A stretch of DNA of 64,000 nucleotides from Candidatus Binataceae bacterium (GTDB taxonomy: Bacteria > Desulfobacterota > Binatia > Binatales > Binataceae), in NCBI GenBank assembly GCA_035508495.1, contig DATJMX010000002.1, positions 27,487 to 91,486 of the forward strand. The letters run 5' to 3'. A program made the translations under genes and the position numbers. This document shows, piece after piece, positions 27,570-36,706 of this stretch (position 1 is its first letter; the number at the start of each line of letters is the position of its first letter). The notes beneath the pieces are model-generated. The model was not told the origin of the DNA, searched no databases, and saw only the letters and a program-made list of their open reading frames with translations.

Positions 27570-27983
27570 TTAGCGGCGAATTTCTTCGAGTGCGCGCGCG
27601 ACCTTGACGACAGCTTCGACGCCATTGCGCGCGTTGGGGATGCGCGCTTCGGCCTGCTCGTCGGTCATCCCGGGTCCGGTGATCGCAAGCCCGACGGGCT
27701 TTTCGAATTCGACCGAGAGATCGAGCGCGGTCTTCGCGATCGCGTGCGAGATGAGTTCGTCGTGATTCGTCTCGCCCTTGATTACCGCGCCGATCATCAC
27801 GACACCCGCGATGTCAGCGCGCTTGAGCAATGCTTTCACGACCGGCGCCATGTCATAGACGCCGGGCACGTGAATGGTGCGGCTGACCTCGACGCCGAGG
27901 CTTTGCGCATGCTCGCGGGCGCAGGCTTCCATCGGATAAGTAACTTCGGAATTAAAGTCGGCGACGACGATTGCGATCTTCAT
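27570..27983 (-). CDS. ribH: 6,7-dimethyl-8-ribityllumazine synthase, archaeal-like form
   Basis: 137 residues, shorter than common bacterial RibH (about 155). Joins 5-amino-6-ribitylaminouracil and dihydroxybutanone phosphate in riboflavin synthesis. Motifs: VPGVYDMAP (substrate loop), [15 protein letters not shown] with His74, and [23 protein letters not shown] and GPGMT are as in archaeal lumazine synthases rather than the bacterial GETxHxD...LTxxTxEQA. The start overlaps the stop of hisF by four bases, so the two are translationally coupled. Other riboflavin genes are not in the window. The product could supply flavin for the many flavoenzymes encoded here, but that is inference. Confidence 0.88.
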   Translation of the reverse strand: MKIAIVVADFNSEVTYPMEACAREHAQSLGVEVSRTIHVPGVYDMAPVVKALLKRADIAGVVMIGAVIKGETNHDELISHAIAKTALDLSVEFEKPVGLAITGPGMTDEQAEARIPNARNGVEAVVKVARALEEIRR

Positions 27984-28780
27984 CTGAGACCGAGATCTAT
28001 ATTGACTGCGTCGCGAATCTCAATCCCATTGTTCTTCAAATATGACTTGAGGCCGGGAATCGGATGCTCGCCGTAGTGGACGATCGACGCGACGATCGCC
28101 GCATCGGCCAGCCCCGCCGTGAACGCGTCGCGCAGATGCGCCGGTTCGCCCGCGCCGCCTGACGCAATCACGGGAATCGAGACCGACTCGCTGATGCGCC
28201 GCGTGATTTCGAGATCGTAGCCGGCCTTGGTGCCGTCGCGATCGATCGAGTTGATGCACAGCTCGCCGGCGCCCAGCCGCTCGCCTTCGAGCGACCATTC
28301 GAGCGCGTCGCGGCCGGTGGCGGTGCGGCCGCCGTCGATAATCACTTCGTAGCCTGACGCGATGCCGGGACGAATTCCCGTCTTCTTCACCTGCATCGAG
28401 AGCACGACGCACTGACTGCCGAAAGCACGCGCGCCTTCGCTGATGAGCTTCGGATTGCGCACCGCGCCCGAATCGATCGAAACCTTCTCCGCGCCCGCCA
28501 GCAGGACGGCGCGCATGTCCTCGAGCGTGCGCAATCCGCCGCCGACGCTGAACGGGATGAAGATCTCGCGCGCGACATTGCGAACGACGTCGAGCATGAT
28601 CCCGCGGCGCTCGTTCGACGCCGTGATGTCGTAGAAAACGATCTCGTCGGCGCCTTCTTCGTAGTAGTAGCGCGCCATCGCGACCGGATCGCCGACATCG
28701 ACGTTCGCGAGAAACTGGATCCCCTTGGTGACCTTGCCGTCGCGGACGTCGAGGCAGGGAATGATTCGTTTCGCGAGCAT
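27980..28780 (-). CDS. hisF: Imidazole glycerol phosphate synthase, cyclase subunit
   Basis: 266 residues, standard length. Opens [20 protein letters not shown]; Asp11 (CLDVRDG) and a later aspartate in [10 protein letters not shown] are the catalytic pair of the HisF barrel. Phosphate-binding loops [11 protein letters not shown] and SVGGGLRTL are present. It makes imidazole glycerol phosphate and AICAR from PRFAR and ammonia supplied by HisH. hisH is immediately upstream (gap 4 bp), and ribH overlaps downstream. The rest of the histidine pathway is not here. Confidence 0.97.
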   Translation of the reverse strand: MLAKRIIPCLDVRDGKVTKGIQFLANVDVGDPVAMARYYYEEGADEIVFYDITASNERRGIMLDVVRNVAREIFIPFSVGGGLRTLEDMRAVLLAGAEKVSIDSGAVRNPKLISEGARAFGSQCVVLSMQVKKTGIRPGIASGYEVIIDGGRTATGRDALEWSLEGERLGAGELCINSIDRDGTKAGYDLEITRRISESVSIPVIASGGAGEPAHLRDAFTAGLADAAIVASIVHYGEHPIPGLKSYLKNNGIEIRDAVNIDLGLR

Positions 28781-28784
28781 CGGC

Positions 28785-29405
28785 TTAGAAGTTCAGCCGG
28801 CAAAAATTGTCGAGCAACTTGAGCCCGGCGGTCCCGCTCTTTTCGAGATGGAACTGCGTTGCGATCACGTTGTCGCGCGCGATCGCCGCCGTGAAAGGCA
28901 CACCATACTCGCATGCACCGATCGCGACGCCGGAATCGTCGGGAATCGGATAATACGAATTGACGAAATAGAAGTGAGTATCGTCGGGAACGCCCGCAAA
29001 CACCGGATGCGGCTTGGTCTGGCGCACCCGGTTCCATCCGATTTGCGGCACCTTGAGCGGACGCCCGTCGATCGAGCGCGGATAACGCGTCACCCGGCCA
29101 GGCACGATCCCGAGGCACCGCGCATCATCCTCTTCGCTATGACTCAGCAGCACCTGGATTCCGATACAGATGCCGAGGAAGGGCCGGCCCTTGGCAACGA
29201 TGTCGTTGCGGATAACGTCAGCAAGTCCGAGCGCGTTGAGATTGTCCATCGTCGCGCCGGCAGCGCCGACGCCCGGAAGTATCACGCGCTCGGCGGCGAC
29301 GATTCGCTCGGCGCGATCGGTGATCTCAGACTCGTGGCCGAGATACTCGAGCGCGCGCTTGACGCTGGTCAGGTTGCCAGCCTTGTAATCAACGATTGCG
29401 ATCAT
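28785..29405 (-). CDS. hisH: Imidazole glycerol phosphate synthase, glutamine amidotransferase subunit
   Basis: 206 residues from ATG 29405 ([11 protein letters not shown] is the natural N-terminus). Class I glutamine amidotransferase with a complete triad: Cys80 in GICIGIQ, His186 and Glu188 in ATQFHLEKS. Oxyanion loop GVGAAG is present. Works with HisF, encoded 4 bp downstream, releasing ammonia from glutamine and channelling it to the HisF barrel. A dispersed repeat and the APC permease gene lie upstream on the same strand. Confidence 0.96.
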   Translation of the reverse strand: MIAIVDYKAGNLTSVKRALEYLGHESEITDRAERIVAAERVILPGVGAAGATMDNLNALGLADVIRNDIVAKGRPFLGICIGIQVLLSHSEEDDARCLGIVPGRVTRYPRSIDGRPLKVPQIGWNRVRQTKPHPVFAGVPDDTHFYFVNSYYPIPDDSGVAIGACEYGVPFTAAIARDNVIATQFHLEKSGTAGLKLLDNFCRLNF

Positions 29406-29471
29406 CGGCAAATCCCGGACTTGAAATCATACCGGGTGCACAATCGCCACAGAAGGGCGGGCAGAAAGTCA

Positions 29472-29516
29472 TTCACCACAAAGGCACAAAGGGTATTCCT
29501 TCGTACCTTCGTGGTT
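29472..29516. repeat. Dispersed palindromic repeat (ACCACGAAGGCAC type), copy 3 (short)
   Basis: TTCACCACAAAGGCACAAAG at the left and ACCTTCGTGGTT at the right form an imperfect palindrome with the centre shortened relative to the other copies. It lies between the start of hisH and the stop of the APC permease gene. Confidence 0.65.
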
Positions 29517-29532
29517 ATTTGATGTCTGTGTC

Positions 29533-31569
29533 TTAGACTTCGGCGCGGATGTCCTTGGTGTCGGACAGGACGCGGACGTTGATGCTGCGTTCGGTGTCCG
29601 AGAGCGACCCCCAATGCATCGCGAAGTTTTCGAGCTGCACGTCGGGATTGAAGCGCTCCGACACGCCCATCACGACTTCGCTGACGCCGAGCAGATACGC
29701 CATCCGCGCGATCGCATAGACCTGGTCGTTCGAGACCGCGACCAGCGGAGTGACGGCGCGGCCGTGATCCTCGCAGACCTTCACGACCTTGCTGAACAGC
29801 TTGCTCTCGGCTTCCGAGAAAATTTGCGCACCGTCGCTTGAGGCGAGGCCTCTTTCGGCGCGCACCGTGATCGCAATCAGCTCGGCATTGTCGGGCTCTG
29901 ACAGGTATCGATGCAGATGCGCGAGGTTGTTGGGATCGCGAATCGCGACCAGCTTCTTTACCGATGCGGATAGGCCCAGCTTCAGCGGGTCGATCTGCTC
30001 TTCCTCGACGAGCTCGAGATTAAATTTTTCGGGTTCCTCGCCATACTCGTGCGCCGCCTGGCCGTTGATCTTCTCCGATGCGACGAAGACCACGAACAGC
30101 GCCGCGGTGAATCCGATCCCCGAGATCGTCGCCACTTGCTTGGTGAAGAGGTTGACCAGCGCCGTCGCGAACAGGACCGCGAACGTGAGTGCGAGTCCCA
30201 GCGGGAAGTCCTGGCCGCCGGGGCGGAAGAACTTCAGGTTGAGCGGCATCCGCCACAGTCGATGATACTTGTCCTTGTAGCGAAGGATCAGCACCGAGAG
30301 CGTCTTGAAGACGAAACTCCAGACGACGCCGAACGCGTAGGCCTCGCCGAGCACGAACATGTCGCCGCGCGAGAGGATGATCGTGGCGATTTGCAGAATC
30401 GCGACCATGTTAACGATGCGATAGTTGGTGCCGTAGCGCTTATGCGGATGACGGAACCAGTCGAGCAGCACGCCGTCCTCGGCAACGCGGGTGAGCACTC
30501 CGGTCGAGCCGACGATCGCGGTGTTAACCGCACCGGCGAGAATCAGGAAGCCGACGAACACCACGAAGGTGCGCAGCGCGATTCGTGCCCACAGCGGACC
30601 AACCACGAACATCGCGAGACCGCCAATCAGATCGTCGCCGTAGTTCGACATGCGAACGCTGTCGGGAATGATCATCACGGCGAAGAACGACACGAGCGAG
30701 GTGAGCAGCAGGCTGTAGATGAAGATGACAAGCCCGGTGCGCAGCAGGTTCTTGAGCTTGGGCGCCTCGATCTCGCGATTGATTTGCGCGAGCGATTCTT
30801 CACCCGACATCGCGAGGATCGAATGGCCGAACGCGATCAGAATTCCAAACGCGCCGATCGTGCGCGCCGCCGGGATGTTCTTGAGCCAGCCAAGCGAGCT
30901 GTCGGGCAGCGTTTCGGTGAGCGGCGGCAGATGCGCGCCGCGCATCGCGAGCGTCAGGCCGCACCATACGATCATCATCACGGCCATCACGGTCGTGATC
31001 TGCATGATGCGCATCGCCTTGTGGCTCGATTCCTCGATGCCGAGGATGTTCTGCCACCAGAAGTAAACCGTCGCGCCGATTGCGAAGATCGCGGCGGTGA
31101 AATCGGAGGGCATCACGAAACCGACGTGCGCGAGCTTGAGCAGCTCGTTGATGAGACCGACGAGATATTGTCCTGCTGACACGCCGCTAATCGGACCTGT
31201 CAGGATGTAGTCGAACATCAGGGCCGAGACGGAGATCTTCGCGAGCGTGCTGCCCATGGCCTCTTTCACGACGCGATAGACGCCGCCGCGGGTGAACATC
31301 GAGCACGACTCGACGTAAACGGCACGCACCGCATACGAGAAGAGCATCACGGCCAGGATGAAGTAGGGCGCCGACTTGCCGCATGCCTGCTCGACGATAC
31401 CGCCGATGTAGTAGGCCGTGGACGCCAGGTCGCAGAGCACGACCGCCGATGCGCGCCAGAACGAAATGAAGGCGAGCATCCCGGTCGTAACAACAATTGT
31501 CTTAGTAGGTCTACCGAAAGTCGCCGGCGCATGGTGCTCGGCGCTACCAGGACGAAGCGAAGCCGCCAA
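29533..31569 (-). CDS. APC-superfamily permease with C-terminal USP-like domain
   Basis: 678 residues from a TTG start at 31569 with GGGAGG nine bases upstream. About twelve membrane helices fill residues 25-520 (for example MLAFISFWRASAVVLCDLASTAYYIGG and VSALMFDYILTGPISGVSAGQYLVG, and the GHSILAMSGEESLAQINREIE segment typical of APC transporters). The last about 140 residues are soluble: KKLVAIRDPNNLAHLHRYLS...LIAITVRAERGL... and ARMAYLLGVSEVVMGVSERFNP, resembling the universal stress protein fold, which often senses ATP or adenosine compounds. Substrate unknown. The gene is divergent from the histidine kinase/regulator pair at 31742. Confidence 0.88.
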   Translation of the reverse strand: MAASLRPGSAEHHAPATFGRPTKTIVVTTGMLAFISFWRASAVVLCDLASTAYYIGGIVEQACGKSAPYFILAVMLFSYAVRAVYVESCSMFTRGGVYRVVKEAMGSTLAKISVSALMFDYILTGPISGVSAGQYLVGLINELLKLAHVGFVMPSDFTAAIFAIGATVYFWWQNILGIEESSHKAMRIMQITTVMAVMMIVWCGLTLAMRGAHLPPLTETLPDSSLGWLKNIPAARTIGAFGILIAFGHSILAMSGEESLAQINREIEAPKLKNLLRTGLVIFIYSLLLTSLVSFFAVMIIPDSVRMSNYGDDLIGGLAMFVVGPLWARIALRTFVVFVGFLILAGAVNTAIVGSTGVLTRVAEDGVLLDWFRHPHKRYGTNYRIVNMVAILQIATIILSRGDMFVLGEAYAFGVVWSFVFKTLSVLILRYKDKYHRLWRMPLNLKFFRPGGQDFPLGLALTFAVLFATALVNLFTKQVATISGIGFTAALFVVFVASEKINGQAAHEYGEEPEKFNLELVEEEQIDPLKLGLSASVKKLVAIRDPNNLAHLHRYLSEPDNAELIAITVRAERGLASSDGAQIFSEAESKLFSKVVKVCEDHGRAVTPLVAVSNDQVYAIARMAYLLGVSEVVMGVSERFNPDVQLENFAMHWGSLSDTERSINVRVLSDTKDIRAEV

Positions 31570-31741
31570 AATGTCAATCCTCCCAAGCTCGGGGCGGCTC
31601 GGCCGCTCCCAGACGAGGGTTATTCAATGCAATGTGCAGACCGCGCGGATAGATGCTGGATTTGCAGGGAGGATTTCCCTCGACAGTTGCAAACGGCACG
31701 GCACATCACGGCTTTAAGCTTGCAATCTGCAATCATGCCGA

Positions 31742-32995
31742 ATGCGACGGGACGCTTTTGCGGCGGAAAAGGGCGCGCGCTGTGGTCGGATTGGCCACTT
31801 TGCGGTAGCTTCTAAGCCCTTGCATTTCACCCTCGTATTAGTGATCGGCGTCGCGATCGGTCTCATCGCCGAACTGGCGCTGCTGACCTTCCTGCGCGAG
31901 CGCTACCAGTACCGTCTGCAGGAGCTCAACTTCGAACGATCCAAGACCGACGCGATTCTTGAAAGCGTCGAGGACGGTCTGATCGTGCTCGATTTGTCGG
32001 GCTCGATCGTTCATATCAACGAAGTCGCATGCGCGATCCTGGAGGTCGAAACGGGCGCTGTGATCGGCGGCGATCTGCGCGCACTCGCCGCGAGCAATCG
32101 TCACGTCGAGCGGCTGCTCACGGCGCGCGCGAATCCCGCCGATCCAGACCTTGGTGCTCCGGCTGAATTCCGCGTCTTCGTGCGCGGCCGCGATCATTTT
32201 TATGTGAGCCGCGAGCTGCCATGGATCGGACCGCGCAAAGCTGCGCTCGGGACGATTCTGGTGCTGCAGGATGTGACTTACGTCCGCGACCAGGAGCGTC
32301 AGCGCACGAATCTTATCGCGACGCTGTCGCACGAATTGAAGACACCGCTGACCTCGCTCGCGATCGGATCGGAACTGCTCGCCGAATCTTCCAACCCGGA
32401 ACGCGAAACGCCGCGCCAGCACGAGATCCTCGAGATCATCCACGACGATATCGAGCGGCTCAAGGTCATTGCCGACACGCTGCTCGATGCGTCACGCACG
32501 CACAACGCGCGAATCGGTGTCGAGCGCCGCCAGATCATGCTCAACCGCGTGGTGCGCGAGGTCTGTCACGCGTTCGCTCTCCAGGCCGAGGAGAAGCGAG
32601 TCGGAATCCGCGTGCTGGGCGAGGAACGCGCGATTCCGATCCTGGGCGATCCGATCAAGCTGCCGTGGGTGATAACCAACCTGGTCGGCAATGCGTTGCG
32701 TTACACCCCCGCGGGTGGGCAGATCACTGTCGAGATGAGCAGCGAAGGCAAAGTTGCGCGCGTCACCGTTTCTGATACTGGTCCTGGAATCGACCCGGCC
32801 GTGATGCCGCGTATCTTCGAGCCCTACACCCAGTTCGGTGAAGATTCGGCGCATGTCGGTTCGGCGGGCCTGGGCTTGCATATCGCCAAGGAGATCATCG
32901 AGGCTCACAACGGCCGGATTTTCGCGCGCAGCGAAGCGGGGCACGGCGCGATGTTCACGGTGGACATCCCGATGCGGGAGGACGCGCTTGGCTAA
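31742..32995 (+). CDS. Membrane sensor histidine kinase (PAS, HisKA, HATPase)
   Basis: 417 residues if the ATG at 31742 is used; the first about 25 residues may not be translated. One membrane helix (about residues 28-50), then a PAS-like domain starting ILESVEDGLIVLDLSGSIVHINEVAC. The phosphoacceptor His197 lies in SHELKTPLTSL, followed by the HATPase domain: N-box LVGNALRYTP, G1 DTGPGID, G2 GLGLHIAKEIIEAHNG. It has only a tiny extracellular part, so it probably senses a cytoplasmic or membrane signal. The stop overlaps the TTG start of the response regulator gene at 32988, which makes the pair translationally coupled. The divergent APC permease is a possible target or sensor partner. Confidence 0.92.
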   Translation: MRRDAFAAEKGARCGRIGHFAVASKPLHFTLVLVIGVAIGLIAELALLTFLRERYQYRLQELNFERSKTDAILESVEDGLIVLDLSGSIVHINEVACAILEVETGAVIGGDLRALAASNRHVERLLTARANPADPDLGAPAEFRVFVRGRDHFYVSRELPWIGPRKAALGTILVLQDVTYVRDQERQRTNLIATLSHELKTPLTSLAIGSELLAESSNPERETPRQHEILEIIHDDIERLKVIADTLLDASRTHNARIGVERRQIMLNRVVREVCHAFALQAEEKRVGIRVLGEERAIPILGDPIKLPWVITNLVGNALRYTPAGGQITVEMSSEGKVARVTVSDTGPGIDPAVMPRIFEPYTQFGEDSAHVGSAGLGLHIAKEIIEAHNGRIFARSEAGHGAMFTVDIPMREDALG

Positions 32996-34316
32996 CATCC
33001 TGGTAGTGGACGATGATCGAAACATCCGCCACGCGCTCGCGGCCACGCTGGAGTCGGCGAATCATCATGTAATCGTGGCGGAGAGCGCCGAGCGCGCGCT
33101 CGAGGTGCTGCCCGATTCGCACGCCGAGGCGGTGCTGACGGATGTGCGGATGGCCGGCATGAACGGCTTCAAGCTGCTCGAAACGATCAAGCGCGCGTCG
33201 CCTTCCCTGCCGGTCGTGATGATGACGGCGTACGGCTCGATTCCTGACGCAGTCGAGGCGATGCGCCTAGGGGCCTACGACTACGTCACCAAGCCCTTTA
33301 CCGCCGAGCAGATCCGGCGCATCGTGGCGCGCGCACTCGAGCTGCAGGGGCTGCGCGCCGAGAATCAGAAGCTGCGCGAAAAGATCGAAATCCTCACCGA
33401 ACCTGAGCCGTTCCTGACGCTGAGTCCGCAGACCCGCAAGATCGCGGAGACCGCGGCTCAAGTCGCGACCAGCAACGCCACAGTTCTGATCACCGGCGAA
33501 AGCGGCACCGGCAAGAGTATGCTCGCCGCTTACATCCATCGCCTGAGCCCGCGCAAGAATGGACCCTTCGTACAGGTGGCGTGCACCACGCTCAGCGAGC
33601 ATCTGCTGGAGAGCGAGCTCTTCGGCCATGTGCGCGGCGCTTTCACCGGCGCTATCAAGGACAAGCCCGGCCGCCTGGAAGCGGCGGAAGGCGGCACGGT
33701 CTTGCTCGATGAGATCGGCGATCTGACGCCAGTCGTGCAGTCGAAGATGCTGCGCTTTTTGCAGGAGAAGACTTTCGAACGCGTCGGCGGCGCGGCGACA
33801 ATTCACGTCGATGCGCGAATCGTGGCCGCGACCAATCAGAACCTCGAACAGCTGGTGGCAGAGAAACGCTTCCGCGAGGACCTCTACTATCGCCTCAATG
33901 TGATCGAGCTGCACGCGCCCGCGCTGCGCGAGCGTCCCGGCGAAATCCTGAAGTTGGCCGAGCATTACGCAAAGCAGGCCGCGGCGGCGCATAACAAGCC
34001 GATACAGGAGTTCGAGCCCGACGCGCGCGACGCGCTCGCCGCGTATGCATGGCCGGGCAATATCCGCGAGCTGCGCAATGCGGTCGAGCGCGCGGTTATC
34101 CTGAGTCGCGGCGAGACCATCACGCTGAGCGATCTACCGGACAAAATCCTCGCCGAGCCGCGCAAGGTCGATCACAACCTGACGCTCGAAGAACTCGAGC
34201 GCCGCCATATCGAGGTCGTCCTCGAACAGGCGATGACGCTGGAAGAGGCCGCCGACATGCTCGGCATCAATGTCGCCACGCTGTGGCGCAAGCGCCGCAA
34301 GTACGGCCTCGATTAA
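32988..34316 (+). CDS. NtrC-family sigma-54-dependent response regulator
   Basis: 442 residues from TTG 32988, five bases after GGGAGGA and overlapping the kinase stop by eight bases. Domain order: receiver (1-120; acidic pocket VVDDD, phosphoacceptor Asp52 in LTDVRMAG, conserved Lys in DYVTKPF), AAA+ sigma-54 activator (about 145-385; Walker A GESGTGKS, sigma-54 contact loop GAFTGA at 217-222, Walker B LLDEIGDL, arginine finger region FREDLYYRL), and a Fis-type helix-turn-helix at the C-terminus (LEEAADMLGINVATLWRKRRKYGL). It should activate sigma-54 promoters when phosphorylated by the coupled kinase. Target promoters were not identified. Confidence 0.95.
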   Translation: MANILVVDDDRNIRHALAATLESANHHVIVAESAERALEVLPDSHAEAVLTDVRMAGMNGFKLLETIKRASPSLPVVMMTAYGSIPDAVEAMRLGAYDYVTKPFTAEQIRRIVARALELQGLRAENQKLREKIEILTEPEPFLTLSPQTRKIAETAAQVATSNATVLITGESGTGKSMLAAYIHRLSPRKNGPFVQVACTTLSEHLLESELFGHVRGAFTGAIKDKPGRLEAAEGGTVLLDEIGDLTPVVQSKMLRFLQEKTFERVGGAATIHVDARIVAATNQNLEQLVAEKRFREDLYYRLNVIELHAPALRERPGEILKLAEHYAKQAAAAHNKPIQEFEPDARDALAAYAWPGNIRELRNAVERAVILSRGETITLSDLPDKILAEPRKVDHNLTLEELERRHIEVVLEQAMTLEEAADMLGINVATLWRKRRKYGLD

Positions 34317-34323
34317 AACGAAA

Positions 34324-34350
34324 CCGGCGCGCTCATGAAGAACGCGCCGG
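34324..34350. terminator. Hairpin terminator between convergent genes
   Basis: CCGGCGCG (34324-34331) pairs perfectly with CGCGCCGG (34343-34350), followed by CCGTTT and preceded by AAAACGAAA. It separates the NtrC-type regulator (plus) from the small secreted protein gene (minus). Confidence 0.7.
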
Positions 34351-34374
34351 CCGTTTCACGAGAATTCGTCGCGA

Positions 34375-34791
34375 TTATTTGCTTATTGCACCTTCGAGAC
34401 GGCCGTGGCTCTGCACGCACTGTCCCAGGCTCGTGAAAGGATCGGGCCAGTCGTGCTTCACGCAGTACGGCAACGCCGCTTCCTGCGATGCACTGTAGCC
34501 GCGGGTGCTGAGTTCCTTCTTCATGCACTCGGAGTGCGCGGCATTGGCGCCCGGCACGCCGGCAGCATCGTCAGCCGCCTCGACGATAAGCGCGTCGCGC
34601 AGCGCGATCTTGACCTGTGGGTCCGACGACTTGCCGAGCATGCCCGCGATGTTGCTGGACGGGCCGCAGGTTCCGACCGCGTCGATAAAGGCCTCCTCGA
34701 GACCGCTCGAGCCAAGGTCCTTCGCGAAGCCGAGACTCACGGCCGCCATCAAGAGACCCGACGACACCAACGCAATTGCCATTTTCTTCAT
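34375..34791 (-). CDS. Small exported protein, function unknown
   Basis: 138 residues; ATG after GGGGAGGAGCATAGCTT. The N-terminus is a classical signal peptide (MKKMAIALVSSGLLMAAVSLGFAKD), with cleavage expected after FA. The mature part of about 115 residues has four cysteines (VGTCGPSS, HSECMKKE, LPYCVKHD and LGQCVQSHG), which could form two disulfides in the periplasm. No family is recognised. It stands alone between the NtrC-type gene and an LLM oxidoreductase gene on the other strand. Confidence 0.75.
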   Translation of the reverse strand: MKKMAIALVSSGLLMAAVSLGFAKDLGSSGLEEAFIDAVGTCGPSSNIAGMLGKSSDPQVKIALRDALIVEAADDAAGVPGANAAHSECMKKELSTRGYSASQEAALPYCVKHDWPDPFTSLGQCVQSHGRLEGAISK

Positions 34792-34971
34792 AAGCTATGC
34801 TCCTCCCCAGTTGCGCGAGCCCGGCTCTGGCCCACCCGGCTCGACGATACGCGTCGGCATATCTCTACTGTGGGTAGGCGCGGAAATCCAGCATCGGCGT
34901 GATGTTTTTGGCTTGACCTTCTCCACAACTTGATGCGACTTTCGCTGCGACCCTGAAAGGAAGTACCAGCC

Positions 34972-35910
34972 ATGGCCAATATCGCGATCGCCGCCTCGAC
35001 GCTCCCCGACTCTCCTCCCAGCACGCTTATCGATTGGGCCAAACGGTCCGAGGATGCGGGCCTTTATGGTCTCTTTATGACCGAAGCGGGCAACGATTCT
35101 CTCGCTTGCTCGCTCGCGCTCGGGATGCATACGAAGACCCTGATGCTCGGCACGGCGATTACGAACATCTACCTGCGGCATCCGGCGCTGCTCGCCAACG
35201 AATGCGCAGCCGTCCAGGAATTTACCGGCGGCCGTTTCGTTATCGGCCTCGGCGCGGGTCATCGTGAGATGAACACCATCCTCGGCATCGACATGGGCGA
35301 TCCCCTCAAGAAGATGCGCGCGATCGTCGAGTCGATGCGCAAAGCGCTCGAAGGCAAGCGCACGGGGCCGCCAGTCACGAAGAAGCTGCCGATTTATCTC
35401 GCGGGAGTATCGCGGCCGATGGTCAAGCTCGCGGGCGAGATCGGCGACGGCGTCATCTTCAACTTCTTCCCGCCCACGCGCGTCAAGCAGGCGCTCGGCG
35501 AGCTGGCCGAAGGCGCGAAAATCGCCGGACGCGATCCCAGCGAAGTCACGCCGACGCTCTTTGCGACCGCATTCATTTCCGATGATATCGAGGCCGCGCG
35601 GCGTCCCGCGCGCAAGCTGCTATCACGATACGGCGCGCTGCGCTTCTACGGCAACATGATGGCGAAGGCCGGCTTCGAGCGCGAAATCGAGGGTATCCGC
35701 AGCGCCGGCCGCGACGCCGATGCGGCAATCAAAGCCGTCAGCAACGAACTGATCGATGCGACGCTGCTGGTCGGATCGGAAGCGCGCGTGCGAGAGCGTC
35801 TTCAGGAGCTATGCGAGCCCGGCATCGCGACGGCGATCGTGTTCACCAACCCGGTAAACGAGGATCGCAACAGCGCCGTGCTGCGCACGATCCGCGCGCT
35901 CAAGCAGTAG
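34972..35910 (+). CDS. LLM-class (F420-type) oxidoreductase
   Basis: 312 residues; ATG after AAAGGAAGTACCAGCC. Luciferase-like barrel with the short size typical of F420-dependent members: ASTLPDSPPSTLIDWAKRSEDAGLYGLFMTEAGNDSL, LMLGTAITNIYLRHPALLANECAAVQEFTGGRFVIGLGAGH, and AGVSRPMVKLAGEIGDGVIFNF. The F420-type subgroup shares the GLGAGH and GDGVI patterns with methylene-tetrahydromethanopterin reductase-like proteins. Cofactor (F420 or FMN) cannot be settled from sequence. It is the third LLM gene in the window and stands alone. Confidence 0.88.
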   Translation: MANIAIAASTLPDSPPSTLIDWAKRSEDAGLYGLFMTEAGNDSLACSLALGMHTKTLMLGTAITNIYLRHPALLANECAAVQEFTGGRFVIGLGAGHREMNTILGIDMGDPLKKMRAIVESMRKALEGKRTGPPVTKKLPIYLAGVSRPMVKLAGEIGDGVIFNFFPPTRVKQALGELAEGAKIAGRDPSEVTPTLFATAFISDDIEAARRPARKLLSRYGALRFYGNMMAKAGFEREIEGIRSAGRDADAAIKAVSNELIDATLLVGSEARVRERLQELCEPGIATAIVFTNPVNEDRNSAVLRTIRALKQ

Positions 35911-35913
35911 GCG

Positions 35914-36663
35914 TCAGGGGACAGCCTCTTCGCCGCTGTCGCGTGCGAGCGCGACGCGATCGAAGAAATTGTGGATGCGCCTGTAGTTCACGCCGAAGTC
36001 GCCGACTCCGTAGCGCGACTTCGAGCGCATCTCGATCAGGCTGCCGCCATCGCTCGACGGCCGCACCTGGATGATGAAGTTGTCGGGGAAGTGAAAAAGT
36101 CTCGACGTCGCGACGCCTTCAATCGTCATCGTGTTGGGATCGGTCTCGGTGATTATCCAGTTAGGATTGGCCGCCGCGAGATCTTTGAGCTTTGCGAACA
36201 TCGCCGCGGGAGGATCCTTCTCCTTGAGAGGAGCAATCACGCCGTAGATGCGCTCCTGGCCCGCCGCATACTTGTTCTTGTTGTACTTAAGGTCGAAGCC
36301 CTGGTTGAAAACGAGCCCCGCGTTCTTGGAAAACTCGGGCGGGTTGTCCGTATCAGTCGTGATGTCGTTGACGATGTACTTGCCGCCCCGTGCCAGGGTC
36401 AGAAAGATCGGCAGCGCGATCACGGCTCCGATGATCAATCCGAAACGGGCGCGATTGTGCGGACCGCGGCGCTCCGGCGCCCGCGTCATCAGCATCCCGA
36501 TGATGCCGAGTATGATCGTCACCAATGCAATCAGAAATCCGAACACGAAAAGCTGAAACCCGACGAACGGCGCGAGGTAGTAGAGATGCGCCCCCAACAT
36601 ACCTACCGTCACCAGCACTATGGCGAGCAATGCGTCGAAAAAGGCGAGCCACGCAACTGTCAT
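35914..36663 (-). CDS. Membrane protein with DUF1499 domain
   Basis: 249 residues; ATG after GGGGAGGATCGA. Three hydrophobic helices occupy about residues 5-30, 33-60 and 72-92. The soluble remainder (about 100-249) matches DUF1499 (PF07386): a strand with IITETDPNTMTIEGVATSRLFHFPDNFIIQVRP and the diagnostic RSKSRYGVGDFGVNYRRIHNFF. The function of this domain is unknown. It starts about 45 bp from the methyltransferase gene end on the same strand and converges on the LLM gene. Confidence 0.82.
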   Translation of the reverse strand: MTVAWLAFFDALLAIVLVTVGMLGAHLYYLAPFVGFQLFVFGFLIALVTIILGIIGMLMTRAPERRGPHNRARFGLIIGAVIALPIFLTLARGGKYIVNDITTDTDNPPEFSKNAGLVFNQGFDLKYNKNKYAAGQERIYGVIAPLKEKDPPAAMFAKLKDLAAANPNWIITETDPNTMTIEGVATSRLFHFPDNFIIQVRPSSDGGSLIEMRSKSRYGVGDFGVNYRRIHNFFDRVALARDSGEEAVP

Positions 36664-36706
36664 TCGATCCTCCCCCGAGATGTGGCGCGCCGCACGTCTG
36701 CCACTT

